DNA of 42,452 nucleotides from Parabacteroides sp. PF5-9 (lineage in GTDB: Bacteria; Bacteroidota; Bacteroidia; Bacteroidales; Tannerellaceae), in contig NZ_JARXWG010000032.1 of assembly GCF_029893105.1 (NCBI RefSeq), positions 1-42,452 of the forward strand. Reading direction: 5' to 3'. The notes under the pieces were generated by a model. The model saw only the letters and a list, made by a program, of their open reading frames with translations, had not been told where the DNA came from and searched no databases. Numbering within the stretch: the first letter of the stretch is position 1; every line of letters starts with the position of its first letter. A program made the translations under genes and the position numbers. This document shows positions 16,343-25,599 of this stretch, piece by piece.

Positions 16343-18196
16343 TTAAGCGATTCCTAATTTAGCGTTGAAAGCTTTCAATGTTTCAAGCACATTGCTCTTC
16401 ACATTGATAAATTCAGTAATACCCTGAGCTTTCAGGTCATCCATACAAGCTGGAGCACCAGCTACAACGAGTTCAGCTTTTCCACTCAACGCTTTGTAAG
16501 CAGCAGGAGCAAAGTCTGCATATTCGTCATCACTTGAGCAAAGAACAACAATATCAGCTTCTGCTTTCAGTGCAGCTTCTACACCTGCTTCCACTGTCTC
16601 GAAACCTAAGTTGTCGATAATTTTGTATCCGGCACAACCAAAGAAGTTTCCAGCAAACTGAGAACGAGCCAGACGCATTGCCAGATTACCGATAGTCAAC
16701 ATAAAGACGTTCGGAGTCTTGCTTCTCTTTTCTGTTGCCAGACGTAATGCTTCAAATTCCGAAGCCCCGCGAGAAAAGTCAAGCGCAGTAATTTCCGGTT
16801 CACAACTACATCCACATCCGCAGTCTGTACCTTCTTTGATCTTAGCAGCAGCCACCTCCGTTACATTCGGATACTGGTTTGTACCTAACAGGATTTCACG
16901 ACGGGTAGCAATCGCTTTCTTACGAGCCGCAGCAGATGCATTTACATTATTCTGTACCTCACCCGATTTCACTGTTGCATAAAATCCACCTTTATCTTCC
17001 ACTTCAAGGAATAATTTCCAAGCTTCATCTGCAATCGAAGAGGTTAATACTTCAATATAATAAGAACCGGCTGAAGGGTCTACCACTTTATCGAAATGAC
17101 ACTCTTCTTTCAACAGCAACTGTTGGTTGCGTGCAATACGTTCAGAGAATTCATCCGGTGTTTCATAAGTCACATCAAAAGGAGCAACAGTAATCGAATC
17201 GACTCCTGCTATAGCTGCCGACATAGCCTCTGTCTGCGTGCGCAGTAAGTTGGCATGCGCATCGTATATCGTCAAGTTCCATTCTGAAGTTTGTGCCTGC
17301 GCCTGCATCTTACATGCACATTCACATTCCGGCTTATAGGCTGATACAATTTCGGCCCACAACCAACGAGCAGCACGGAATTTGGCAATTTCCATAAAGT
17401 AATTGGCGCTAATACCAAAGTTGAATTTGATTGTTTTTGCCACTTCATCTGCCGACAGACCTGCTTCGGTCAATTTGGCCATGATCTCATTTCCCCAAGC
17501 TAAAGCATAACCTAACTCCTGTGTAATATAAGCACCGGCGTCATTCAACTGACAAGCATCAACAGCCAATACCCGATATCCCGGAAGTATTTTTCCTGCT
17601 TTTACAATAGCTGTAGCTTCTTCTACCCAACTATCCGCTTTTTTACCTTTTACCAACGGTTTCTTGAACGGATTGTAATTTACGGAACCAAAGCATTTGT
17701 TTACATCAGCACCCGCTTTTTTTACGTATTCACCGAGAATTTCGATCAACTGAACAGCCTTTCCGTTACATGTTTTGAAGTTCAGTTCAACACATTCCGG
17801 GCAAATGCCTTTTAACAAGACTGCGATATTTTCTACCGAAACACCCTCGCCTTTAAAATGGAAACCAAGAGAATTAACACCCTTGTCAAGCAGATCCAGC
17901 GCTTTTGCATTTGCCGCTTTAAAATCTGTTACATTCATGTTTTGGCGTACCTTCCAATCGTTCTCCTTCTTTGTTCCACGAACAAAAGGAAATTCACCGG
18001 GAAGAGAAGTCGTAGTTTTCAATCCCTCGATGTCCTCAGCACGATAGAAGGGATTTACATTAAATCCTTCGCTTGTTCTCCAAACAAGCTTTTTCTCAAA
18101 CGGTGCCCCTTTCAGGTCTGCCGTAATCTTCGCCATCCACTCTTCTGTCGAAACGGATGGGAATTCTGAGAAAAGTTTTTCTTTTAATTCTGCCAT
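16343..18196 (-). CDS. mutA: Methylmalonyl-CoA mutase, small subunit
   Basis: The 617-residue protein has the same fold as MutB but lacks the Asp-x-His-x-x-Gly motif: the matching region reads [19 protein letters not shown], as expected of the non-catalytic subunit. Other motifs are [32 protein letters not shown] and [13 protein letters not shown]. Two Cys-rich patches stand out: CECAC (291-295) and CGCGCSC (459-465), the latter in the linker between the barrel and the C-terminal domain. The gene heads the mutAB operon, with a well-formed promoter about 64 bp upstream. Confidence 0.95.
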   Translation of the reverse strand: MAELKEKLFSEFPSVSTEEWMAKITADLKGAPFEKKLVWRTSEGFNVNPFYRAEDIEGLKTTTSLPGEFPFVRGTKKENDWKVRQNMNVTDFKAANAKALDLLDKGVNSLGFHFKGEGVSVENIAVLLKGICPECVELNFKTCNGKAVQLIEILGEYVKKAGADVNKCFGSVNYNPFKKPLVKGKKADSWVEEATAIVKAGKILPGYRVLAVDACQLNDAGAYITQELGYALAWGNEIMAKLTEAGLSADEVAKTIKFNFGISANYFMEIAKFRAARWLWAEIVSAYKPECECACKMQAQAQTSEWNLTIYDAHANLLRTQTEAMSAAIAGVDSITVAPFDVTYETPDEFSERIARNQQLLLKEECHFDKVVDPSAGSYYIEVLTSSIADEAWKLFLEVEDKGGFYATVKSGEVQNNVNASAAARKKAIATRREILLGTNQYPNVTEVAAAKIKEGTDCGCGCSCEPEITALDFSRGASEFEALRLATEKRSKTPNVFMLTIGNLAMRLARSQFAGNFFGCAGYKIIDNLGFETVEAGVEAALKAEADIVVLCSSDDEYADFAPAAYKALSGKAELVVAGAPACMDDLKAQGITEFINVKSNVLETLKAFNAKLGIA

Positions 18197-18259
18197 AATA
18201 TTAGTTGTTTATAAAACTGGTATTAGTATTACTTTACTATGTTGTTCAATAACAGGGTG

Positions 18260-18289
18260 CAAAGGTAGAATAAATAACAGGACAAGCAA
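18260..18289 (-). promoter_or_regulatory. Promoter of mutAB
   Basis: On the minus strand a TTG (18289-18287) is followed by a 19-bp spacer and TACCTTTG (18267-18260). This fits the Bacteroidetes -33 TTTG/TTG and -7 TAnnTTTG consensus and spacing. The same -7 octamer is found before the methylmalonyl-CoA decarboxylase operon. Confidence 0.65.
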
Positions 18290-18573
18290 TGAAAAAAGAA
18301 GAAAATAAGACCGACAACTCGCTATCTGAACCGATTAAAGAATACAGGTCAACAACACATCCTTGCTAAAAAATTACTTATTTTACTCAAACAACAGAAA
18401 ATTCCAATACAATAAGAAACTAAAAAGCAAATACACTTTACAAGATGAAACTGACTACCCTTTTTCTATTACATTTACAGCCTACAAACGATTATCGGTT
18501 TTATCGCATGATTTTGTTGGATTTTCTCCTGTTTTTTTCTTTTTGTTTACACATTTTTTATTTTATTTTTATG

Positions 18574-18581
18574 TATGTTTG
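18574..18581 (+). promoter_or_regulatory. Candidate -7 box for the ABC transporter gene
   Basis: TATGTTTG matches TAnnTTTG exactly and lies 36 bp before the ATG at 18618. A TTTG at 18542-18545 is somewhat too far (28-bp spacer) to be a normal -33 box. Confidence 0.5.
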
Positions 18582-18617
18582 CAGCATTAATCTCCATTAT
18601 AATCGGACTCTTCTCTT

Positions 18618-21533
18618 ATGAATGAAGCTATTCTCAACGGCCTGATAAATCTGTTTGCCATTTTTGCTTCTTTAGTTCGTATTGAAAACGGACAGGCAAT
18701 ATACGCTATACATTCTTACCTCTCCAGTCACTTCGGCGTACGCACCCAAAACGATTACATAGAGCTTTACAAAGAACTTCGCAGTATGTACGACGACGAC
18801 CTTATTCCGATCAACAAGGAAGATGTCGTTCGAAATATATGCAAACAGATGAAAGCCAAACTGACTTTAGAAGAACAGTTTCTTCTACTTGTCCGTTTTG
18901 TGGAATTTGCGCATAAAAACAGCAATGAACTGGAGAATCATCTTCATATCTTTAAAATTGTAGCCCAGATATTTCGCGTTTCAGAAAAAGAGTTTGATGA
19001 CATATTAGCCTTTGTAACAGGAGGGCAGTCTGCCTCCTTGTTGAAAATCGACGCACAAGAAGGCGGCAGTGAACATCATATCACGCGCGAAGGAGTTTCC
19101 GGATATGTCATCGTCTTTTTTATCAAACGTTTTGACCTGTTTATCTTCACATTTCATGGCGAAGGACAAGTCTTTATGAATGATATTCCGCTTACGTCCG
19201 GCATGTTTTATACCTGGCAATCCAGCAGTGTTCTTAAAAGTCCCTTATTCTTACCTGTTTATTACAGCAATCTGCAGGCTATTTTCAATAAAAACGAACA
19301 CCGACAAACGGTTCATTTAGCCGGACGGGATATTCAGTTCACCTTTCCTAAAAGTACAAACGGACTTCATAATTTCTCTTTCGACCTCGAATCGGGCCAG
19401 TTAGTAGCAATCATGGGAGGAAGCGGCGTAGGCAAATCGACTCTTTTAGGACTTATGAACGGGAATATCAAACCTGATTCAGGAAATATAACTGTAAACG
19501 GACACGCCATTAATTCGCCGGAGGGAAAACAGTTGATCGGATTTGTGCCACAAGACGATCTATTGATTGAAGAGCTTACCGTATACGAAAATCTCTGGTA
19601 TACTGCCCGCTTATCTTTTGACGGTCTCAGTTCCGAAGAAATTGAAAAACGGGTCGACAAAGTCTTAGCCGAACTCGATCTTTCCGAAATCAAATCTCTT
19701 GAAGTAGGTTCACCCATTCGGAAAACCATCAGTGGCGGACAACGTAAACGATTAAATATAGCCCTCGAGCTAATCCGTGAACCGGCAATCCTTTATCTGG
19801 ATGAACCCACTTCCGGCCTTTCTTCATCTGATTCTGAAAAAGTGATGATTCTGCTGAAGGAACAAACACACCGTGGACGTTTAGTCGTGGTCAACATCCA
19901 TCAACCCTCCTCTGAAATCTACAAACTTTTCGATCGCTTATGGCTTCTCGACAAGGGAGGATATCCAATCTATGACGGTAATCCGATCGAGGCAATCACC
20001 TATTTCAAAAGAGCGGCTAAATATACAGATACCGATATCAGCGTATGCTGCTTATGTGGCAATGTCAACCCCGAACTCATCTTAAATATTATTGACTCCA
20101 AGGTGATTGATGACTCAGGGAATCCAACCAACATACGTAAGTTTACTCCCGAAGAGTGGCATGAACGCTATTTGGCAGCCCGCCCTGTATTTAAAGAGGA
20201 AAAAGCAAAAACACTCCCCGACAACAAACAACAAAAACCATCCCGGTGGAAGCAGTTCCTTATTTACTCGGAAAGGAATTTACGACGTAAATTTGCCAAC
20301 AAACAATATCTCACAATAATCTTGATCGAAGCCCCTTTACTGGCCATAATTGTTAGTTTGTTGACTCGTTATGTCGATAACGACACATACACCTTGTTTG
20401 CAAATAAAAATTTCGTTTCTTACATATTCATGGCCGTAATTGTTGTCACCTTTATTGGTTTGAGTATTAGCGCCGAAGAGATTATCAAAGATCGGATTAT
20501 TCTGAAACGGGAGCGCTTCCTGCGCTTAAGTCACGGCAGTTACATCAGCGCCAAAATGGTTTATCTTTTTATCTTGTCAGGCATTCAGACCTTTCTTTTT
20601 ATTCTGGTTGGGCATTCGATCATGGGAGTTCATTTTGATATGTTTCCAACTTGGTGGAGTGTACTATGGCTCACCGCTTTCTTAGCCAACCTAACAGGAT
20701 TATGGTTATCCCAGACACTCAGTTCTATTGTTTCCATCTACATCTCGATTCCGATCTTACTCATTCCACAGATACTATTATGCGGGTTGGTAGTCCATTT
20801 TGACGATCTCAACACTCAAGCCTCAAAGAAAAATATAGTCCCTTTCATCGGAGAAATCATCCCTTCCCGATGGGCATTCGAAGCACTTATGGTCGAACAG
20901 TTCACAGCAAACGATTATAATAAAAATTTCTTTTATATCGAAAAAGAAAAATTTCTGGCTCAGTACTACGAAAATGCACATGCAAAAGAGGTGCGAAATC
21001 TGGTGAATCAGATGACAGAAAAAGCGAATAGTCCTACGCATCAAACAGTGATAAATGAATTGCCTGTACTAAGCAGGGTAGCCCGCATAGAAGCAATAAA
21101 AAGCGACGAATCGTATCATACTTATCTGGATCGGATAGAAGAGGCTCTTCACACAAGAGCGCATAACTTCACCGTGTTGCTCGAACAGGAACAACAGAAA
21201 TTTATCAAGGAAAAAGGTCAGAAACAGTTTAATGATTGGAAAAAAGCGAATCACAATCTAGCGATTGAAGACCTTGTTCTAAATACAAACACAACTCGTT
21301 TTTTCAAAAAAAGCAATAATCGATTGTATCCGCAAGTCGGACTTATTTATTCCGAACCCGACAATATATGGGGGCGTGCCCACTTTTATTCACATATAAA
21401 AAAGCTGGGGAAAAATCTAATTTCGACCTATAAATTTAATTTATTGGTTCTCGGTTTCTTTGTATTGTTAGCCATAATCGCTATATTCGCAGAGTTTCCC
21501 GGGAGGTTCATTCGCAACTCAAAAGAATACTGA
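18618..21533 (+). CDS. ABC half-transporter (ABCG-like) with TerB-like N-terminal domain
   Basis: The 971-residue protein has four parts. Residues 1-135 are helical and resemble a TerB-like domain (NLFAIFASLVRIENGQAIYA, LTLEEQFLLLVRFVEFAH). Residues 140-230 are beta-rich. Residues 240-470 are an ABC ATPase with Walker A GGSGVGKST (267-275), PQDDLLIEELTVYENL, signature ISGGQRKRLNIALE (371-) and Walker B ILYLDEPTSGLSS; this is ABCG/White-like. After a Cys motif (CCLCGNVNPE) come about six membrane segments of the ABC-2 type. A soluble segment of about 160 residues (about 750-920) sits before the last helix, probably outside the membrane. Substrate unknown. A lipoprotein gene follows 43 bp downstream. 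Confidence 0.82.
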   Translation: MNEAILNGLINLFAIFASLVRIENGQAIYAIHSYLSSHFGVRTQNDYIELYKELRSMYDDDLIPINKEDVVRNICKQMKAKLTLEEQFLLLVRFVEFAHKNSNELENHLHIFKIVAQIFRVSEKEFDDILAFVTGGQSASLLKIDAQEGGSEHHITREGVSGYVIVFFIKRFDLFIFTFHGEGQVFMNDIPLTSGMFYTWQSSSVLKSPLFLPVYYSNLQAIFNKNEHRQTVHLAGRDIQFTFPKSTNGLHNFSFDLESGQLVAIMGGSGVGKSTLLGLMNGNIKPDSGNITVNGHAINSPEGKQLIGFVPQDDLLIEELTVYENLWYTARLSFDGLSSEEIEKRVDKVLAELDLSEIKSLEVGSPIRKTISGGQRKRLNIALELIREPAILYLDEPTSGLSSSDSEKVMILLKEQTHRGRLVVVNIHQPSSEIYKLFDRLWLLDKGGYPIYDGNPIEAITYFKRAAKYTDTDISVCCLCGNVNPELILNIIDSKVIDDSGNPTNIRKFTPEEWHERYLAARPVFKEEKAKTLPDNKQQKPSRWKQFLIYSERNLRRKFANKQYLTIILIEAPLLAIIVSLLTRYVDNDTYTLFANKNFVSYIFMAVIVVTFIGLSISAEEIIKDRIILKRERFLRLSHGSYISAKMVYLFILSGIQTFLFILVGHSIMGVHFDMFPTWWSVLWLTAFLANLTGLWLSQTLSSIVSIYISIPILLIPQILLCGLVVHFDDLNTQASKKNIVPFIGEIIPSRWAFEALMVEQFTANDYNKNFFYIEKEKFLAQYYENAHAKEVRNLVNQMTEKANSPTHQTVINELPVLSRVARIEAIKSDESYHTYLDRIEEALHTRAHNFTVLLEQEQQKFIKEKGQKQFNDWKKANHNLAIEDLVLNTNTTRFFKKSNNRLYPQVGLIYSEPDNIWGRAHFYSHIKKLGKNLISTYKFNLLVLGFFVLLAIIAIFAEFPGRFIRNSKEY

Positions 21534-21576
21534 AAAGAGAAGAAATTCAACATACAAACTTATTAAATTGAACGTT

Positions 21577-22407
21577 ATGAAAAAAAGTTTTGTCAGCCTG
21601 CTAACCATAGTAGCAATCCTATTCTGTACGGCTTCATGCTCCGGAGGGAAAAAGGCGCAAGAAGATGCTGCAAAAACCGAAGAAGCTGCAGCTGCTGCCG
21701 GAAATCTTTCCAAAAATCTATTAACAGAAGAATTAAAAGTTGAAACAATTCGTTTGTTACAAGACTTACCTGATTCGGAAATTCCTCATCGTATTTCAAC
21801 GGGAGAAGTGACTATCGGTGTCGGTAATATCAACTATATGTTGCCGGTAGCAAAGGCGGCTGACCTTAGTTCAATGTCACAAAAAGCACGGGCGTGTGGT
21901 ATATACCTGTCCGATTATAATATTCTTTCAGTTATCGGTCAGTCAACAAATGAAATTGAAGGTGTGTTGGCCCGATTAACTACAGATCTTAATATTTCAT
22001 ATATATTGGATATTTTGAGAGAAGCGGCACCGAAAGATGCATCCAGTGAAGTTTTACAAAAATTCTATGCCAGCCAGGAAGACAAGATCATAAATGCTTT
22101 AGCCAACGACAATAAGATCAATGTTGCTGTAGACATCCTGGGAGGAGTAACTGCTGAATACGCTTGTTTAGTTGCCAATCCATCATTAGTTGTAAAAGGA
22201 GATGCCACTTCTGCCGGACTAAGTGCCAATATGGAAAGAAGAGTTGAACTATTAGGAGAAATCACCAATGACATTTCATCCTATTATCCTGAAATGAAAA
22301 CACTTGGCGAAACTATTCTTCCATTAAAAGACAAAGTAAGTTCTATTCAGGCTGCCCGTAGTGCAAATGCAGAAATCATGGGTATTCGTGAAGCCTTATT
22401 AAAATAA
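21577..22407 (+). CDS. Lipoprotein of unknown function
   Basis: An in-frame TTG precedes it at 21568, but the ATG at 21577 gives a proper lipoprotein signal MKKSFVSLLTIVAILFCTAS with Cys21 next, followed by SGGKK and an Ala/Glu-rich linker. The mature protein (276 residues in total) is predicted mostly helical and has no motif I recognise: VGNINYMLPVAKAADLSSMS, IYLSDYNILSVIGQ and AKVSSI-like helices suggest a periplasmic helical bundle. It follows the ABC transporter by 43 bp and ends at a terminator, so the two likely form an operon and may work together. This link is inference. Confidence 0.75.
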   Translation: MKKSFVSLLTIVAILFCTASCSGGKKAQEDAAKTEEAAAAAGNLSKNLLTEELKVETIRLLQDLPDSEIPHRISTGEVTIGVGNINYMLPVAKAADLSSMSQKARACGIYLSDYNILSVIGQSTNEIEGVLARLTTDLNISYILDILREAAPKDASSEVLQKFYASQEDKIINALANDNKINVAVDILGGVTAEYACLVANPSLVVKGDATSAGLSANMERRVELLGEITNDISSYYPEMKTLGETILPLKDKVSSIQAARSANAEIMGIREALLK

Positions 22408-22425
22408 GAGATAAAACAATACGAT

Positions 22426-22458
22426 AAAAGGGTATGTTCTGAACGGACATACCCTTTT
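22426..22458. terminator. Bidirectional terminator between the lipoprotein gene and the partner-switching operon
   Basis: A 12-bp perfect stem, AAAAGGGTATGT (22426-22437) with ACATACCCTTTT (22447-22458), has a 9-nt loop and a T-run on the plus strand and A/T-rich flank on the other. It lies between genes ending at 22407 (+) and 22466 (-). Confidence 0.85.
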
Positions 22459-22465
22459 TTGTTTC

Positions 22466-23635
22466 TTAATTCTCTCCCTTATACGAAATTGTCAACAAGG
22501 TAATATCATCCGACTGGACAGCACCAATAACAAAATCACCCACATGTCGGGTTACTTCTTCCACAATATCCTTAGATGACTTTCCTGCCAACTCAATACA
22601 ACTATCTAATAGTCTCTTTTCACCGAACAAATCACCGTTTTTATTTCTTGCTTCAGTAACCCCATCCGTATACAGAAACAGACTATCTCCAGGCTGAAGA
22701 TGCAACTCTTTTTCATGATACACCGAATCGCCCAATGCACCTAATATCCGATCGCCCGTCAGTGGCACAAAGGAGACGCTCTTGTCATATTTTATGTAGA
22801 TAGGAGGATTGTGTCCGGCATTACAGTAAGTCACGATACCGGTATGAATATTCAGTATCCCATAGAAAACAGTCACGAACATATCATTCACATTCTCTTT
22901 ACACAAGATTTCATTCGCCCGCTTCATACACTGAGCCGCCGAATTCTCCGTCTGTGCAATTGCACGAATAACTGTTCGACTGATCGCCATAAAGATAGCC
23001 GCCGGCACCCCTTTGCCTGAAACATCAGCAATAACAAAACCCAACCGGTCGTTGTCGATCGTAAAGAAATCATAAAAATCCCCTCCCACATACTTTGCCG
23101 CATTCATATAGGCATAAATATCAAACGAATGTTCATCGGGAAAAGGTTTGAATTCTTTCGGCAAGATCGTCTCCTGGATTTCACGGGCCACCTTCAGATC
23201 CGAACGGATCGATTTCAATTGCAAATGTTCATGCTGTGCATTTTTAACAAATTCAATCTCTTCGATTGCTTTCTCTATTGTTCGTTCAAGATCCTCCAGA
23301 TTAATCGGTTTGGTCGTAAAATCAAACGCTCCCCTATTCATCGCCGTTCGGATATTCTCCATATCACCATATGCCGAAACCATAATACATTTCATGGCCG
23401 GGTTGCGCAACTCATTAATTTTTGTCAGCAGCGTAAGTCCATCCATCTCAGGCATATTGATATCACTTAGAATAATATCAAAATCCGGCTGAGTCAGAAT
23501 GGCTTGAAGCGCTTCAATGCCATTATGAACAAAGGTAAATTCATATTCCCCTTTCCTGATCTTTCGTCTGAAATATTGACTCAACAATATCTCCAGATCC
23601 TGTTCGTCGTCTACACTCAATATCTTAATTGGCAT
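22466..23635 (-). CDS. Response regulator with SpoIIE/RsbU-type PP2C phosphatase output domain
   Basis: The 389-residue protein starts with a receiver domain (1-120; acidic Asp9-Asp10, phospho-acceptor Asp58 in ILSDINMPEMDG, Lys109 in TTKP). A helical linker (about 120-160) leads to a PP2C-type Ser/Thr phosphatase domain with metal-binding acidic residues in YVGGDFYDFF (Asp186), VIADVSGKG (Asp204), LFLYTDGVTEARN and SDDITLL. In partner-switching systems such a phosphatase removes phosphate from a STAS protein. It is the last gene of the operon whose first gene encodes a STAS protein, so that protein is its expected substrate. Phosphorylation by the neighbouring histidine kinase probably controls it. 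Confidence 0.92.
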   Translation of the reverse strand: MPIKILSVDDEQDLEILLSQYFRRKIRKGEYEFTFVHNGIEALQAILTQPDFDIILSDINMPEMDGLTLLTKINELRNPAMKCIMVSAYGDMENIRTAMNRGAFDFTTKPINLEDLERTIEKAIEEIEFVKNAQHEHLQLKSIRSDLKVAREIQETILPKEFKPFPDEHSFDIYAYMNAAKYVGGDFYDFFTIDNDRLGFVIADVSGKGVPAAIFMAISRTVIRAIAQTENSAAQCMKRANEILCKENVNDMFVTVFYGILNIHTGIVTYCNAGHNPPIYIKYDKSVSFVPLTGDRILGALGDSVYHEKELHLQPGDSLFLYTDGVTEARNKNGDLFGEKRLLDSCIELAGKSSKDIVEEVTRHVGDFVIGAVQSDDITLLTISYKGEN

Positions 23636-23644
23636 ACAATCAGT

Positions 23645-24475
23645 TTATTTGGTTACAGGCAATGAGATAACAAACCGGGTGTACTCATTTTCCTGCGTTT
23701 CTACTTCTATTTTCCCTCTATGTTTTCCCTCTATAATCGATTTCGTCAGCGATAACCCCAAACCCGTACCTTCTCCTACTGGCTTGGTGGTAAAAAACGG
23801 AGTAAACAATTTCGCCACAACATCCTCAGACATTCCGATTCCGTTATCTTCAATCGTTAGTTTAATCCAATTATCTTCTTTTTTCAAATCAACTTTAATC
23901 ACCGGAGAATAAGGTTCTTCAGACGCTTTTTTTGCCCTGCTGAAAACAGCGTGACAGGCATTATTCACCAAATTAATAACCGCACGACTTAAATCCTGCG
24001 GAATAACATGGACTAAAGGAACATCTGCCGCATAATTCTCCTGAATAGTCACATTAAAACTTTTATTATTGGCCCTAACGGCATGATAGGAAAGCCATAC
24101 ATATTCATGAATCAATTGTTGCAGATCGGTTTCAAGAAAATCATCCTTCCCCCGCGAATACAGCAAGATTCCTCGAACTATGCTGGATGCCCGGTTCCCA
24201 TTTTCTTCGATTTTCTGCATATTACTTTCCAGATCGTTCATGATCTCCGCGATCTCCTCACGCTCCTCCTCTGATAAATGTCCGTCAATATCATCCAGAA
24301 TTTCCATCATATCTTTCAATAATTTGGAGGATAATTTACTGAAATTGATCACAAAATTAAGCGGGTTCTGAATTTCATGGGCAATACCTGCACTAAGCAT
24401 ACCTAATGAGGCCAGCTTATCCTGTCTTCTGATCTGTTTTTCCAAATATTCGATTCGTTCTCTCTGGTCACTCAT
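23645..24475 (-). CDS. Histidine kinase (soluble, with short coiled-coil N-terminus)
   Basis: The 276-residue protein has no membrane segment or sensor domain. A short coiled coil leads to LASLGMLSAGIAHEIQNPLN, with phospho-acceptor His33 in a canonical His-Glu-x-x-Asn-Pro box. The ATPase domain has an N-box (AVINLVNNACHAVF), G1 (IEDNGIGMS), F-box (FTPFFTTK) and G2 (GTGLGLSLTKSIIEG). It should phosphorylate the receiver-phosphatase encoded 9 bp downstream. Its start overlaps the end of the preceding kinase gene by 8 bp, suggesting translational coupling and possible heterodimer formation with that kinase. Confidence 0.92.
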   Translation of the reverse strand: MSDQRERIEYLEKQIRRQDKLASLGMLSAGIAHEIQNPLNFVINFSKLSSKLLKDMMEILDDIDGHLSEEEREEIAEIMNDLESNMQKIEENGNRASSIVRGILLYSRGKDDFLETDLQQLIHEYVWLSYHAVRANNKSFNVTIQENYAADVPLVHVIPQDLSRAVINLVNNACHAVFSRAKKASEEPYSPVIKVDLKKEDNWIKLTIEDNGIGMSEDVVAKLFTPFFTTKPVGEGTGLGLSLTKSIIEGKHRGKIEVETQENEYTRFVISLPVTK

Positions 24476-25598
24476 CGGCTTCCTTTTTTATTTCTACATT
24501 TTGATGTATCGGAACACTGATTTTGAACTCCGTAAATACATTTTTTTCACTATTGACCTCTATCGTTCCCTTATGATTGAGTATGACTTCCCTACTTAAA
24601 TAAAGTCCGATACCCGATGCCTCCGATGTAGGTTTTGTCGTAAAAAACGGTTCAAAAATCCGTTTCTTGATACTCTCTTCAATACCAATTCCATTGTCGT
24701 AAATAACAAGAATAACATATTGCCCTTCTCTCCGTAAAGAGACATTCAATTGAGGAGAGAAATCTTCCTTCTCTGCTTTTTTTAATAAGGCATATACGCC
24801 ATTACGGTAAATATTCAACAATACTTTACCCATCTGCTCGATATTGATATCAATCATCAAAGACAATGCCAATCCCTCAAAAGCAATATTGATCCCTTTT
24901 TCCGCAATCTCTTTTTCGTACAGCTTGGAGACCACACCCAGGTTGACCCGACACAGTTCGTTGATATCGGCAGATGTAAAGTTCTTCTTCTGATCTTTCA
25001 GCAATTCTTCCATGGCTTTAACAATACGAACGGTATTGGCGCCATGTTCTGTTATTTTCTGCAGATTATTCGTGATCATCTCCAGAATATCTACCGAATC
25101 AGCATAGATTTCTTTGGTCATGACTTGATTTTCATCAGCCAGATTTTTCCGGAGTTCGCTCACAAGTCCGACCGATAATGTCGCAAAATTATTAATATAA
25201 TTCAAGGGATTCAGAATCCGGTCGACCAGTCCTTTGGTGAGTTGTCCGACTGTCGCCAACCGCTCATTGCGCACCAGTTCGTCTTGTGCTTCGGCTAAAG
25301 CAGTCAAGGCATTGGAAAGTTTCTCCGATTCCTGCATCACTTGGTCACGCTGTACCCGTAATTCAATCGTCCGTTCTTCAACGACTTTAGCCAGATATTC
25401 TTTCTGTTTTAATTTTTTCTTCCATTGCGACTTCACAATCTGAATGATGATCAGAAAGAGAATCAAAACACCAAATAACGCATCCCAGCTTTTATAAATA
25501 GCCAACCCTGTAACAACAACTGCTACAAGGAAAGTTTTCTCAGCTACCTGAATCTTCAGTTTCAGATCCTGTATATCTTTTATATTAAAATCTGCCAT
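24468..25598 (-). CDS. Membrane-linked histidine-kinase-like protein lacking the phospho-accepting His
   Basis: The 376-residue protein has one or two N-terminal membrane helices (about 22-55), a coiled coil (about 60-112) and a dimerisation region where the usual Gly-x-x-His-Glu-x-x-Asn-Pro-Leu-Asn box reads VGQLTKGLVDRILNPLNYIN. Asp126 and Arg127 replace the His-Glu pair; I checked this against the bases. The ATPase domain looks intact: VLLNIYRNGVYALL, VIYDNGIGI, FEPFFTTK and SGIGLYLSREVIL. It may serve as an allosteric sensor partner, as an ATP-driven kinase for the His33 of the neighbouring kinase, or as a phosphatase. It has no obvious extracellular sensor domain. Confidence 0.85.
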   Translation of the reverse strand: MADFNIKDIQDLKLKIQVAEKTFLVAVVVTGLAIYKSWDALFGVLILFLIIIQIVKSQWKKKLKQKEYLAKVVEERTIELRVQRDQVMQESEKLSNALTALAEAQDELVRNERLATVGQLTKGLVDRILNPLNYINNFATLSVGLVSELRKNLADENQVMTKEIYADSVDILEMITNNLQKITEHGANTVRIVKAMEELLKDQKKNFTSADINELCRVNLGVVSKLYEKEIAEKGINIAFEGLALSLMIDINIEQMGKVLLNIYRNGVYALLKKAEKEDFSPQLNVSLRREGQYVILVIYDNGIGIEESIKKRIFEPFFTTKPTSEASGIGLYLSREVILNHKGTIEVNSEKNVFTEFKISVPIHQNVEIKKEADE

Positions 25599-25599
25599 T

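Larger units (their letters stand above)
18197..18617. other. Divergent intergenic region, mutA / ABC transporter
   Basis: The 421-bp A/T-rich gap holds the mutA promoter on the minus strand and the ABC-transporter promoter on the plus strand. An open frame at 18363-18590 begins with TTG, is low-complexity Phe/Tyr-rich and runs through the promoter, so I do not count it as a gene. I see no other structure. Confidence 0.6.

Noticed and set aside
18363-18590. Possible 75-residue protein gene
   Set aside because: It begins with TTG, is low-complexity, and its end passes through the TAnnTTTG promoter of the ABC transporter gene.
18618-21533. ATPase partner for the permeases at 29-32 kb
   Set aside because: This protein carries its own membrane domain and its own downstream partner, and lies in a different operon 8 kb away.
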